Source: Delphinus delphis (lineage: Eukaryota > Chordata > Mammalia > Artiodactyla > Delphinidae). Taken from it: a stretch of DNA of 64,000 nt. Shown piece after piece: positions 1 to 10,949 of this stretch (position 1 is its first letter; the number at the start of each line of letters is the position of its first letter). The DNA lies in contig NC_082695.1 in assembly GCF_949987515.2 (NCBI RefSeq), positions 87,009,604 through 87,073,603 on the forward strand, given 5' to 3'. The notes under the pieces were generated by a model. It made no database searches, was not told where the DNA came from, and worked only from the letters and a program-made list of their open reading frames with translations. Position numbers and translations under genes: made by a program.

Positions 1-480
1 CCCATAGAGGTCCTAAGCATCTCTGAATACAAAGTCCTGATTACACAGCTTCAGAGGGTCATATTTTAAAGTGACTTTCAGACATTCTGGTGTCACAATT
101 TCTCTGTCCTTTAAATTCTCAGGCCTACTCAGCTGACCAGCCTATGAAATGAAAATGAAAAAGTTGAAGTTGAATTCTTGACTATCTACTCTGTTTAATA
201 TCTGTATTTGGGCCTGTTTTTAAGGCCCTTTTTGCAGGCTTATATAAGAACAGAAAAAGGGGTCAGAAAAAGGGGTAAATAAGGCATAAACTTATGAAAC
301 ATTGAGAAGACGGGCCCTGTAAAGGAATATGCAATGACGAGGAAGACTCGGCACATGGAATCCAAGGGTTGAATTCAGACAGAGGCTGAAATGTTCTGTC
401 CCTTGTTCTCCATCCTGACGGAGGAAGTCTCTCTCAGGCGGTGGGATGGACCGGGGGCTCGCAGGATGACGGAGGGAGGA
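1..480. other. No recognisable feature
   Basis: AT-rich sequence with no convincing gene or repeat that I recognise. Short open frames on both strands overlap each other and look like chance. Confidence 0.6.
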
Positions 481-1800
481 CCAGGACAGTGCAGACAGGT
501 TGAAGGCCCGATGGTTCCACTTACCCAGCTCAGGACGTGTCCGGCTGTCTGGTCTAAGGGGACACGTCTGAAACACTTTACAGGTGATCCTCTATTGATA
601 CATCTACATCTATTATAAAACACAGAGCCGCGCATAAGTGAGCAGTTCAGCGAGGTGGGCCTGTTTTATCCAGCAGGGTGTGTCCTGTCTTTCTCAGCCG
701 TTTCTAATTGTGAGTATAAAATCTGACAAACGGCCGCAATTCAGGTTCTCTGTAGCCATACGGTTGGTCACCTGCGTAAATCTCTTCCCTTTGTGGATGG
801 AAGCCCCCGCGTGCGGGCTGGAGAGTCAGGCTCCAACTTCTCCATGAGGACAATTGACAGAAATCTTCTGCCACGGAATCTACCTGTTCCCTCGCAGGGG
901 TTGATTTATTCAAGAATTCGTTTGTTCTCTATGGACACACGGATGCTATCCGGTGGATTATACTACAGTGTGGCTGTATTCCAGGACTCCTTTATGTAAT
1001 CATTGCTCTGATTGGCTTTGGCCCCTGGGAGCTCTTTCAGTTGGCTCCTGTGTCCTGTGACATATCTTCACCGTATTCGGGAGTTTTGGTTTTGTTTGTT
1101 TGCTCATTTTTGTTGAGTACTTCCCGACTTCCTACAAGATACTTGTGGCTTATCCGGCCATTTCCGGCCCCGGTCCTAGAATCAGTCACTTCCGGCAGGA
1201 ATGCTAGCTCCTTTTATTGGAAAATGGTGTTAGAAACCAAGCCCTGGGTACCAGGTGTGCTCACTGGAGGTGTTGCTTCCAGAGTCCTTCTCAGCTGACA
1301 CAGCAAGGGGAGACCTGCACATAAACCAACCAGCATACACGTACCTCTAACTATTTCTACTGGCTGCGTCTGTATCTGTGTCAAGGTAAACGTGTTCCCT
1401 GAGGTCTCTGTGTCTAATCCAGCATCACACGGATAATTCCGGCCTCATCCCCTTGCTAATCTGTAACCTCCCTCTGACAGGGCAGGGAGAGTCTTGATTC
1501 CATCTCTGCCGTGTATTAACTCCCTCGTTCAGCCCCAGTGTGCACGCGTGGCTGGTTCAGAATTATTAACCTGCATCCCCATGGAAACCAGCTGTCAACT
1601 AGAGTCGGTGTCTGTGTGCAGAGCACTTATCTGTAGTCTTACGGACGCTGTTCATTTCCAAATCGACTTAGGTCAGCACTTTCCCCCAGTGCCTTCGGGG
1701 AGGCTGTTTCATACATTTGTGACACGTTTAGATTCTTTTCGCAACACCAAGCTGCCCTGATGACTTAAAGTGTGTTCTTCTAAACAAGTTGTAGTCTGGT
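480..1800. repeat. Probable ancient L1-like fragment
   Basis: Stretches around 1130-1300 (a ttttattggaaaatggtgtt segment, then a caggtgtgctcactgg segment) and 1350-1480 read like old mammalian L1M-type sequence. The match is from memory and diverged. The ends are approximate and strand is not assigned. No intact frame remains. Confidence 0.35.
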
Positions 1801-1854
1801 CTTGTTTTCTCCACTTCTTCCTTCTCTAATGCTCTTTTTTTTTCTTTATGCAGA

Positions 1855-4060
1855 TGCAAGTTTCTGACTGACAGTATTTTCCTTCTGTCTGAAGAACAGT
1901 CATTTCTTGGGGAAGCAGGTCTGCAGGCAATGATTTCCTTGTATTTGTTTCTTTTTGCGGGGTCAGAGAAAGTCTTTCCCCTTCATTTTGAAGGATAGTT
2001 TCATTGCGCGTAGAATTATAGGTGTGGCGTTTCTTTTTTTTCTTTCAACACTTTAAACGTTTCACTCTACTGTCTCCTTACTCAGATAGTTTCTAATGAG
2101 AAGTCTAGTGTAATTTTTATCCTGTTTCCTCTAGAGTTGAGATTTGTCCTCCCTCTGTTTCAAGATTCTCTCTTTGTCTTCGGTTTTCTGCAATTTGAAT
2201 ACAATATGCCTATGTATGGAATCTAGAAAAATGGTACAGATGAACTGGTTTCCAAGGCAGAAATAGAGACACAGATGGAGAGAACAAATGTATGGACACC
2301 AAGGGGGAAAGTGGTGGGGGGTGGGGGGTGGTGTGATGAATTGGGCGATTGGGATTGACGTGTACACACTAATATGAACAAAATAGGTAACTAATAAGAA
2401 CCTGCTGTGTAGCACAGGGAACTCTGTTTCACTTCACTGTACAGAAGAAACTAACACAAGATTGTAAAACAACTGTACCCCAATTTAAACAAAAAAGCAT
2501 ACAATATGCCTAGCGTGTGAGGTTTCTATGTGTCTGCTTTTAATCTTGCTTTGTGTTTTCCAAGATTCCTGGATCTGTGGTCTGGTGTTTGCTAGTAATT
2601 TTGGGAAGATTCTGGCCATTCTTCATTCAAACATTTCTTTGCTCAGTTCTCTCTTTCTTATTCTCTTGGTATCCCGACTCTGTCTGTCTCACATCCACAG
2701 GTCTTGTGTGTTCTGTGCTGCGTCTGTTGTCTTTTTTGCTGTGTGGTTCAGTTTGGAGAGTGTCTCTCGCCCTCTCTGCGATCTTGCTGCAATCTTGCTG
2801 ACCTCTGCTGTGTCGGTCTACTCACGAGCCCCCGAAGCTTTCTTCATTTCTCTCACTGAGTTTGGCTTCTCACGTTTTATTTTGATTCTTCCCTGGAGCT
2901 CCACTTTCTCTGCTGACAGTACCCATCTGCTGTTGCCTGTGGTCTACGTTTTCCATGAGAGCTCTTAACGTAGTAATCATAGTTCCTTTGAATTCCTTGT
3001 ACCACAATTCCAACGTCTGTGCCATGTCTGAGTCTGGTTGTGACATTCATTCATCTCTTGCCTCTTGGCATGCCTTGTATTGTTTTGTGAAGGCCAGACG
3101 TGTTGTATTGTGTAATAAGAACTGAGTCAGACAGGCCTCAGTGTGAGGGTTTACGTTACTCTGTGGAGGAGTTCTGCGTCCTTGATGTTTGCTGTCACTC
3201 TAGGGATCAGACACCCCAGGGTCCCCCAGCTCCCCGTCTTTCCTGCCCTCTGGACTACAGGGTCCTCCAAGCACTCCTCTTCAGGCAGAGTCTGAGTCTT
3301 GGGGTCTTTCAGCTGGGACCCGCTCCCAGGAGCCCTGCTGGTGTGGAGGCAGGCGTGGCGTGTCCCATATCCGTCCAGTTATAGGTCCTGTTGGAGCCTG
3401 CCTCCTGGGGCCGTGGCTTTCACGAGTGTTTCTCCAAAGCTGCAGCGTTTTGTCCTCCTGCCCCAAGCGCATCCCTGGCTGCAGTGTTGCCAGCCTGTTC
3501 CCTTGACTCCCTCACCACGCTGACTGTGTTTAAGACACATACCTGTTCCCCTTTAGGAGAGACAGGAAGCCTAGGGGGCTCTGGGCGAGGGTATAAGGCT
3601 GACACTCTCCTCCCTGTGGAGTAGCTCTTGTGGTGGAGAAGGTTCTGGGTGTGATCCAGCATCACTGACCTGCCCCTCCCACTGCCAAGTACAGGAGGGG
3701 ATATTTACTGTGAAAACTTGGTGGGGTTCTAGGTGCAAAAGCACAGAAGGCTGAGGTCCCCTAGGTGTGCAGGCCCTCGGGCTTCCTGCTTTCATTCAGC
3801 GCCCTTTCACTCTCCAGCACTTCCTCAAAATGACCATTTTATGTTGGCGCTCCAGAGGCTTCTGCTGCAGGCCAGCACATCGCGGCTGTGATGCTGGATG
3901 ACCCCATCTCTCCAGATTTCTGGGTATGATTTGTCCTGACCTCGGTTCTCAGTTCCTAAGGAAAGGGTTTCAATTTCTCCAGTTGTTTTCTTAGTGTAGG
4001 GTTGGGAGTGGAGACTGACAAGCTCTCTACCTATCAGAGCTTCAGAATTCTTATTTAAGT
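1855..4060 (-). repeat. Older L1 fragment, minus strand, split by a younger L1
   Basis: Pyrimidine-rich text such as ttgaaggatagtttcattgc (near 1990), caagattctctctttgtctt (near 2161) and the 2600-3100 block matches the antisense of the 5'/ORF1-proximal part of old L1s. The element is interrupted at 2213-2498 by a younger L1 tail. It is heavily decayed and has no intact frame. The right-hand limit is uncertain. Confidence 0.5.
2213..2498 (+). mobile_element. 5'-truncated young L1 3' end nested in older L1
   Basis: The segment ends with the cetartiodactyl L1 tail (cagaagaaactaacacaaga, then tgtaccccaattt and an A-run). It is flanked by a perfect 14-bp target-site duplication, atacaatatgccta, at 2199-2212 and 2499-2512. 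Only the last ~285 bp of the L1 is present. The G-rich stretch at 2310-2330 is the usual polypurine part of the L1 3' UTR. Confidence 0.88.
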
Positions 4061-4363
4061 TGTGTTTAGGTTTTGCTTTTAGAATTATGTTAGCCTTATA
4101 GAAGGAACAGAAAAAGTTCCCAATTTTTCCAAGAGATAAATCCAATTTTGCTTTTGAAGTTGATCTTTAAACTTGAAGTTATGAGGTTATGACCTTAGAA
4201 ATAATAACACAAGCTTTGGTTATTTGTTGTAATAACATATTCTGATTTGATGATAGGAACTCTAAAATAATCCCACAGTAGATTTAACTGAGGTTTTTTC
4301 AATCTACCCTGGATCTCATTTTGTGTTCGAATTTTCTGATAAAATTTTAAATTTTAAAATATT

Positions 4364-4699
4364 ATTTTAAAATAAATTTGTTTGTTTTTATTTTTGGCTG
4401 TGTTGGGTCTTTGTTGCTGTGCGTGGGCTTTCTCTAGTTGCAGCGAGCGGGGGCTACTCTTCATTGTGGTGTGTGGCCTTCCCATTGCGGTGGCTTCTCT
4501 TGTTGCCGAGCACGGGCTCTAGGCGTGTGGGCTTCAGTAGTTGTGGCTCGCGGGCTCTAGATTGCAGGCTCAGTAGTTGTGGCGCACGGGCTTAGTTGTT
4601 CCATGGCACGTGAGATCTTCCCGGGCCAGGGATCGAACCTGTGTCCCCTGCATTGGCAGGCGGATTCTTAACCACTATGCCACCAGCGAAGCCCAAAAC
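4364..4699 (-). mobile_element. CHR-type SINE, long form
   Basis: A tRNA-derived SINE in reverse orientation: T-rich tail on the left, tRNA-like head (ending gccaccagcgaagccc) on the right. The middle contains the agtagttgtggc motifs of the undeleted form. A perfect 19-bp target duplication, ttttaaattttaaaatatt, flanks it at 4345-4363 and 4700-4718. Confidence 0.95.
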
Positions 4700-4904
4700 T
4701 TTTAAATTTTAAAATATTTGGGCCTAAATTTTAAATTGGATTACCGAACAGACTGTAGGAAAAACTCCAAGGTAATTTTGATAATTGATTCAGAGGAATG
4801 AAGCTTAACTTCCTGGAAGGACATCTTTCTGTTCATTTCATTTACAATCAGTTCAGTTAAAAAATACACTCATCTCTATGCTTGAATTATTAATGGAGTC
4901 ATTT

Positions 4905-4960
4905 TTTTCATGTAGCTACTATGTGCTGGGCACTGAGGATACGAACATAATTAATATTGT
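4905..4960. repeat. MIR/L2-like remnant
   Basis: The phrase ctactatgtgctgggcactg, followed by agga-tacgaaca, is the conserved core wording shared by old L2/MIR elements. Only a short piece is recognisable. Confidence 0.4.
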
Positions 4961-5091
4961 TTTCCTGATCTAAATGAAGGGTAAAAAATAAGAGAGAGGG
5001 AGAGAGAGAATGTGAATTAAATTTAAAGTAGTCTGGTCGATGTTATAACTCAAGTACAGGCTTATCTGAAGAAAAGTCAAGACAGATTTTA

Positions 5092-5249
5092 TTTTTTTAT
5101 TTTTTATTTTTTTTTAACATCTTTATTGGGGTATAATTGCTTTACAATGGTGTGTTAGTTTCTGCTTTATAACAAAGTGAATCAGTTACACATATACATA
5201 TGTTCCCATATCTCTTCCCTCTTGCGTCTCCCTCCCTCCCTCCCACCCT
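5092..5249 (-). mobile_element. 5'-truncated L1 3' end
   Basis: Reverse orientation: T-rich tail, then catctttattggggtataa and the rest of the L1 3' UTR, ending in a ccctccctccctccc polypyrimidine tract. A 13-bp duplication with one mismatch flanks it (aagacagatttta at 5079-5091, aagacaggtttta at 5250-5262). Confidence 0.88.
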
Positions 5250-5262
5250 AAGACAGGTTTTA

Positions 5263-7270
5263 GATGGCAGCTCCATACGGAGCATTCAGGGACAACATCC
5301 TTGGAGTGGTTTTGCCGGGTATGACTAATAAAGGGATTTTTGTATAAGAAGGGGAAGGATGAAAAACAGAAAAGACAGTTTTTACAGACCGGCATGAAAC
5401 AGCATGATAAATGCAGAGCGTGTGGGTATCCTGGGGAGGCTGGAGCTGGGATTCATGGGAAACAGTGGAGGATGAGAGTGGATAGGCTAAAAGGGGATTA
5501 TATTATAAATATAATAATAAAGGATTTTTATGCCCCACCAAGTAATCTGAGTTCTGTCTCCTACACAGGAGAAAACAGGAAATCACGGATGTGCTTTAAA
5601 TCAGAATAACCTAACCAGACTTGGAGGTTAGAAAGATTCCGCCTGTAGTGGTGACAAAGATGGGTAGTTCATTTAGGGGGCGTGCATTTGGGAAATACTG
5701 AAGGCATGAGTCTGGGATGATGCAAACACATACGAGTAGGGGATTTACAATCTTCATGAGCAGTTCTAATATGTCGGCAAATAAATTGACCACTGAGTAG
5801 CCTGCAACAAATGTTAAAGGAACAGGGGGAAAAGAGTGTCATCAGAGCACCGAAGTGTCACTCTGTTGGAAACCAGGAAGGAGTCATGCAGAGACCCGTC
5901 TCGATGTAATAGAAACAAAGCCCCTTTTTTTTTTTAAAGAGAAAAAGGACTCTGTCACTCCTCCTGTTCTGAGCAGTCCTTCTACGGTTTCCACATTCCT
6001 ATAAGGGCTCCATCCAGCGGGTGGGTCAGTAGAGACGGTCTGCAACCAAGGCTGCAGCGCCGGCTCTCCACTGGACCAGCTGGGCTTTCCTCACCGCACA
6101 GTGGTCTCAAGGCAATGTGTCAAGATGGACCTCCCAGGAGTGCAAATCTGGCCAGCCCCCGCCTTGAGGACCTCTGTCAACTAATCTGAAATTACTTCCA
6201 AGTGCTCTATTGTATTGTTACTTAAAGAAGCAAATAAGGGAAGATGATGGATAATTTTTGTGTGTGTGCAAGTGAGACAGAAAATAAGGAAAACTGTGCA
6301 TGTATTTCCCCATTTTTACAGAAGGAAGCACAGAAGAGACACAGCTGTAGGAATGACATTGGTTTCCTACAGGGCAGTGAGTAGAAGGCGTGAGGGGAGT
6401 GATACTTCTCTGATTATACCTTTTATGGTTCTGACTTTTAGAACAATTTAATGATTCATATTCCCGAAAAATAAGTAAAATGAACAAGTGTGGAAGAAGA
6501 AGGAAAAACCCCAAAATACAACAGAAGGAAATAAGGTTTATGTTTTTCAAACGAATAACATTAACATACTGACGGGTGAGGGAGAAGAATGAATAAACTT
6601 TGGAACAAGCTATTTTGGGACAGTGTTTGGACTCTGTAAACACAGAAATGTGGCTTTTGGTAATTATGAAACTATGTGCTTTTTAGGTGTGAGAAAATAA
6701 ATAGATGGAGGTCTTGTGGATAATGTGAGGAAGGTTTCTTCCTGGTGGAGAAGAGAGTTACAAATAAAGAAAAATGCAAAGCTGGAAGAAACCATCTGCC
6801 ATTGGGATGGGAGCTATGGATGCAAAGAGAGTGAAAAAGGGATGGAGGGAGGAAGGGAGGTGGATAGGTATGAAAATAGCTGCAGACGTGTGTGTATCTA
6901 TCTATATCTATTTATATATATTTCCTATCTCTACTATATGGATCACATCTAGTACCCAGTTCTGATTTGTAAATGACATTGTCCAGTGAGAGTAACCAGG
7001 GCTCCTTAGAGATGTGGCTGGTACCACTACAGGGATAAGGAAAGTATGAGATGAGCCCGAACCACCTGTGACACCAGACAGTGAGGAAACAAATGATGCA
7101 GGAGTCCTGCTGGCCAGACTCTCACTGGCATGATTTGGAACAATTGGAGTGAGCAAAAAATAAATTATAGTAATAGGTTATAATAACTCATCGAATAAAA
7201 GAAGCAGTCACAAAGGCGTATTGATATAAACAAATAAATGAATAAATAAATGGCAGAGAAGGAGAAGTGT
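5263..7270. other. No gene recognised; AT-rich sequence
   Basis: Open frames here (for example the antisense one at 6218-6643) have no recognisable domain and AT-biased composition. A small tct/tata simple-sequence patch lies near 6893-6925 and short aaat repeats near 7228-7250. Confidence 0.6.
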
Positions 7271-7279
7271 ATTATTACA

Positions 7280-7670
7280 GCAGGAATCCAACTATAAAAA
7301 GTAGAAAGATGATGAAATTACAAGATCATCATTTGGCAGCTACCATAGAAACACTGTCTTAGACAAGACCCACCAACCAACGGTTGTCAAAGTTATCGTG
7401 CAAGAATGGGGAGGAAAGCACGATATCTCTACAATCACAAAGTATCTTCTTCCAAGAATTCATTAGTTACCAAGGACAAAACGGTAACATTGTAGCAGAC
7501 ACTGTCTTGATCAAGTGATCATGTGATCAAATTAACTTCACCAGTAATGGTACAGGTTGAGACCATGTGCCTTCAGATGCAATGCACTGACGAGACCTCA
7601 GCACCTCCAAAAATGCACAACCCAAATCCAACCAAGAGAGAGCACACACTGAACCGAAGCTTCCACATAA
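7280..7670 (+). repeat. Possible ancient L1 3'-UTR-like fragment
   Basis: Wording around 7340-7470 (gaaacactgtcttagacaag, ttatcgtgcaagaatgg) and 7510-7600 (atcaagtgatc, then cttcagatgcaatgcactga) resembles old mammalian L1 3' UTRs. This is a memory-based, low-confidence call; the open frame at 7523-7813 falls across it and is not considered a gene. Confidence 0.3.
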
Positions 7671-7679
7671 CAGGTTTCT

Positions 7680-8310
7680 GCATTTCAGTAGCTGTAGTTT
7701 TATCAAGTTATATTGAGCTCAGTTTTCTTGGTATAAACAAAGCGTCGTCCCAGATTCTTTTAGCTGGACGTGCATTTTTCATTGATTTTTCAAAACACAG
7801 AGATCAGTGTTGATCTACCGAAAGCATCTCATAACCCTAAACTGAATACCATTCTTTCTAAATAAGACTAACCAGGATTAAGGACGGTACTGAGTAAAAC
7901 AGATTAGTACATGGGAGACTAAATAAGCAAATTTGACATTATACAATACAGATCTCCAGAAAAACACTGAAAGTCCTATTAAAGATCTAGAAGTTTGACA
8001 TTATGTAAAAAGTAATCCTCATTCGGTTGTATAAATATCTATATTTTTGCATTTACTGTGTTACTGCTGCATCTTTAAAATCATACTTTAAACTATTTTT
8101 CTTCTCTCTTGCCTCTGATTTAGTTCCCCCTCAAAGCATCATGTGTTTTTAGTGAGAGTTGATGCCATGGGGATCAAAAAGGGTTTTCCATCACTGTGTT
8201 ATAACCACATCTCTTAAATAGATGCAGAGAACACTTTCCAAAAAATGGGAAAAGTAGGAAGGTGTGGACATGGGTAACAAGAGTAGAGCTCAATGCCAAA
8301 TATGAGAATT
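7680..8310. other. No feature recognised
   Basis: AT-rich sequence with no gene or repeat I can name. Confidence 0.55.
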
Positions 8311-8327
8311 AAAAGTGTAACCTTTTT

Positions 8328-8543
8328 AAATTTTTATTTATTTATTTTTTTGCATTACGCGGGCCTCTCACTGTTTTAGCCTCTCCCATTGCGGAGCACA
8401 GGCTCCGGACGTGCAGGCTCAGCGGCCATGGCTCACGGGCCCAGCCGCGCCACGGCATGTGGGATCCTCCCGGACCGGGGCACGAATCCGTGTCCCCTGC
8501 ATCAGCAGGCGGACTCCCAACCACCGCGCCACCAGGGAAGCCC
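8328..8543 (-). mobile_element. CHR-type SINE, short (internally deleted) form
   Basis: Reverse orientation with a T-rich tail and the tRNA-like head ending ccaccagggaagccc. The body has ggctcagcggccatggctca and lacks the agtagttgtggc block of the long form. A 12-bp duplication, tgtaaccttttt, flanks it at 8316-8327 and 8544-8555. Confidence 0.93.
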
Positions 8544-8559
8544 TGTAACCTTTTTTTAA

Positions 8560-9295
8560 AAAAAGAACGTTAATGTTCATTTTAAAAACATCATTAGAAA
8601 GACATGGTCGAATTGCTTCATGAAAACTCTCAGTTAAAATAAAGTGTAATAAAACTCATTGATTCTAATCTTAAATCCCAAAATAATATTTAAGCAAACA
8701 CAATCATTTTGAAATGCCGGATTGTCTTGATGATAATAAGCGTAGAGCCTGAACGACATTTGGGTTATTTTCTATCCTATCTGGCTGTAAGTCAGCAACT
8801 TGGGAGCAAACATCTTTCTATTCGTTTTCTATCATCTGAAAGTGAATCCCTTTGCTTGACGGACTTATCCCTATTCAATGTGAAAAACTCACCCATATTG
8901 ATTTGTACACCCAGCTTTCCCTCCGAACGTGAAATTAGCATGGATTTCCTGTTTCCTCTCTGTGGGTGACCTAGTGGGGGGATGAATCAGCGTCAGGCTG
9001 GCCACTTAGTCCAGGCCACCTCGGAACAGTGATAGAGGGAACACGGAAGCGCACACAGCTACGCCTCCATTTTGGCAATAATCCCCGCTGTTTTCAATGA
9101 ACTGGCATGGGAGCAATAACGCTCTCTTGAAAAAATGGTTCAGAACAGCCAAGACGGAACGTACAGCACAAAAGATGTGGTTATCACCGCACAGAGCCTG
9201 GCCTCTGCAGCCAGAGAGAGATGGATTTGTGCCTTTATTTCACCACTCATTTTTCTGTATGACCTTGAAGATGTTCCACTTCCTTTCTCTTGAAT
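8560..9295. other. No feature recognised
   Basis: Mixed-composition sequence with no supported gene. Small frames such as 8709-8969 (+) lack any known motif. Confidence 0.55.
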
Positions 9296-9299
9296 GCAC

Positions 9300-9395
9300 T
9301 GATCTATCAAACGTGGCTAGCAAGTACTGTCCTTGGCAGGTTGTTTTGAGGACACGGGGCATCTGGCACATAGAAAGTGCTGTATATACTCTTGT
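9300..9395 (+). repeat. MIR-like fragment
   Basis: The end of the fragment reads ggcatctggcacatagaaag followed by tgctgtatata, matching the conserved MIR 3' half (agcacctggcacatag-type wording). It sits immediately left of an L1 tail insertion. Confidence 0.45.
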
Positions 9396-9408
9396 AAAAA
9401 ATACAAAG

Positions 9409-9521
9409 TGCAAGAGGGAGGGGATATGGGGACATATGTATATGTATAGCTGAATCACTTTGTTATACAGCAGAAACTAACACACTATTGTAAAGTAATT
9501 ATACTCCAATAAAGATGTTAA
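9409..9521 (+). mobile_element. Very short 5'-truncated L1 3' end
   Basis: About 113 bp including atatgtatatgtatagctga, cagcagaaactaacacacta and ttatactccaataaagatgt, the L1 3' end with its AATAAA signal. A 13-bp duplication, aaaaaatacaaag, flanks it at 9396-9408 and 9522-9534. Confidence 0.9.
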
Positions 9522-9539
9522 AAAAAATACAAAGGCTCA

Positions 9540-10585
9540 ACATGTTCTATATATGTGGGCGTCTCCCTGTATCCTGGGAGGGACGTGAGCTCTTGTGAGG
9601 ACGTATAAAGAAGCACATTAGTTTATAGATATGACAGAGTTAGGAGTGAAAACACAGGATGCTCACTTAAATTTGAATTTCAGGAAACAACGAGCAGAAT
9701 TTTTTGTTTTTCAGTGTAGGTGCGTCCCATGCTGTGTTTGAGATATACTAAAAATTATTCATTGTTTTTCTGAGATTCAAATTTAACTGGGTGTTCTGTG
9801 TCTTATCCAGCAACCCTAGTGGAAGATCGAATTGAAAAACTTCTTTTTTCTTTTTTTTTTTTGGACTGCTCTGTAGTCTTGCTCTTTTCTCCGTAATATC
9901 ATGCTGTATTTGACGAGGGCAGGCAGTGCTGCAAAAAATGAACTGGATTGATGGTTTGAGCATAAAGTGTCTCTTATTATTTGAATATTCCTTGTTTCTC
10001 ATTTATAAAGGAGGAATGATAGTAACACCTACTATACAGGTTTGTATATTATTATGATTAAATAAGTCAATAAATCTAACAGACTTGGAAAAGTGCAAGT
10101 ACATAAGAATTGCTCAAAATGTGAATTACTACCCTCTTTCATCGATTTTAGTATGTTCACTCTTTTCACTTTTAAGATTCTTACAGTTTGGAATTAGCTT
10201 TCAACTGGCGGCAGTTTACAGTTGCTGCTGGCTGACGGCAGTCGTGATGCAGGTACAGGCACGAACTTGATCTGAGCTGTGCACACTGTCATGGCTTCGG
10301 TTGATTTATGTGCGCTTTTTGAAAAAATGCTTCACTCCTTAGAAGGAGAAAATGCACAGGCATAGCAGGGAATCTCCAAGAAACACGAAAAGAGAAGTTT
10401 TTCTCTTAGAAAGAAAGTCTCCCAGCCTCAGGGAAAGAGTAAGAAAGGTGAGACTCTCACCATTAATACTCTTCTGGAACCTACAGTGACGTGTATTAGT
10501 TCCTGGTGCATTTTCATGGACACAAACCTGAACAGTAGAATAGGCTGTTTAGAGTAGAGTCCTTGAAAACAGGATATGATGAGGT
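9540..10585. other. No gene recognised
   Basis: AT-rich sequence with a T-tract at 9849-9862. Open frames at 9748-10002 (-) and 10428-10640 (-) have no recognisable features. Confidence 0.55.
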
Positions 10586-10589
10586 ATAC

Positions 10590-10870
10590 ACACCCATGTT
10601 TATCACAGCGTTGTTCACAATAGCCAAGATGTGGGAACAACCCAAATCCCCATCAACCAAAAGGTAGATAAAAAAGATGAAGTACATATACACAATGGAA
10701 TACTACGCAGCCATGAGAAAGGAGGAAATCCTGCTTGCAATTACAGGGATGGACCTTGAGGGCATTAGGCTAAGAGAAAGTCAAATACTGTATGAGGTCG
10801 CTTACGTGTGGAATCCAAAAAAGTCAAACTTGTGAAACATTAGAGTAAAATGGTGACGCAGGCTGACACG
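10590..10870 (+). repeat. Older L1 3'-region fragment
   Basis: Contains the well-known L1 wording tgttcacaatagccaagatg, caatggaatactacgcagcc and gggatggaccttgagggcat, ending in tgtggaatccaaaaaagtca. It is more diverged than the short tails elsewhere, so it is an older L1. No target duplication identified. Confidence 0.78.
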
Positions 10871-10873
10871 AGG

Positions 10874-10946
10874 GGAGAGGAGAGCCAGGTGCCGGAGTCC
10901 AGAGGGGGTCAGGACCCAGCCCTGGAGAGGAGAGCCAGGTGCCGGA
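10874..10946. repeat. 23-bp direct repeat, 50-bp period
   Basis: An identical 23-bp string starting ggagaggagagccaggtg and ending ccgga occurs at 10874-10896 and 10924-10946. It lies just after the L1 3' region, in its G-rich tail zone. Confidence 0.9.
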
Positions 10947-10949
10947 GGA

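Noticed and set aside
2528..2968. 146-codon plus-strand frame rich in Leu/Ser/Phe that could be taken for a membrane protein
   Set aside because: It is an antisense translation of T-rich old L1 sequence; the hydrophobicity is a composition effect.
6218..6643. 141-codon minus-strand frame
   Set aside because: No motif, AT-driven composition, overlapped by another frame on the opposite strand.
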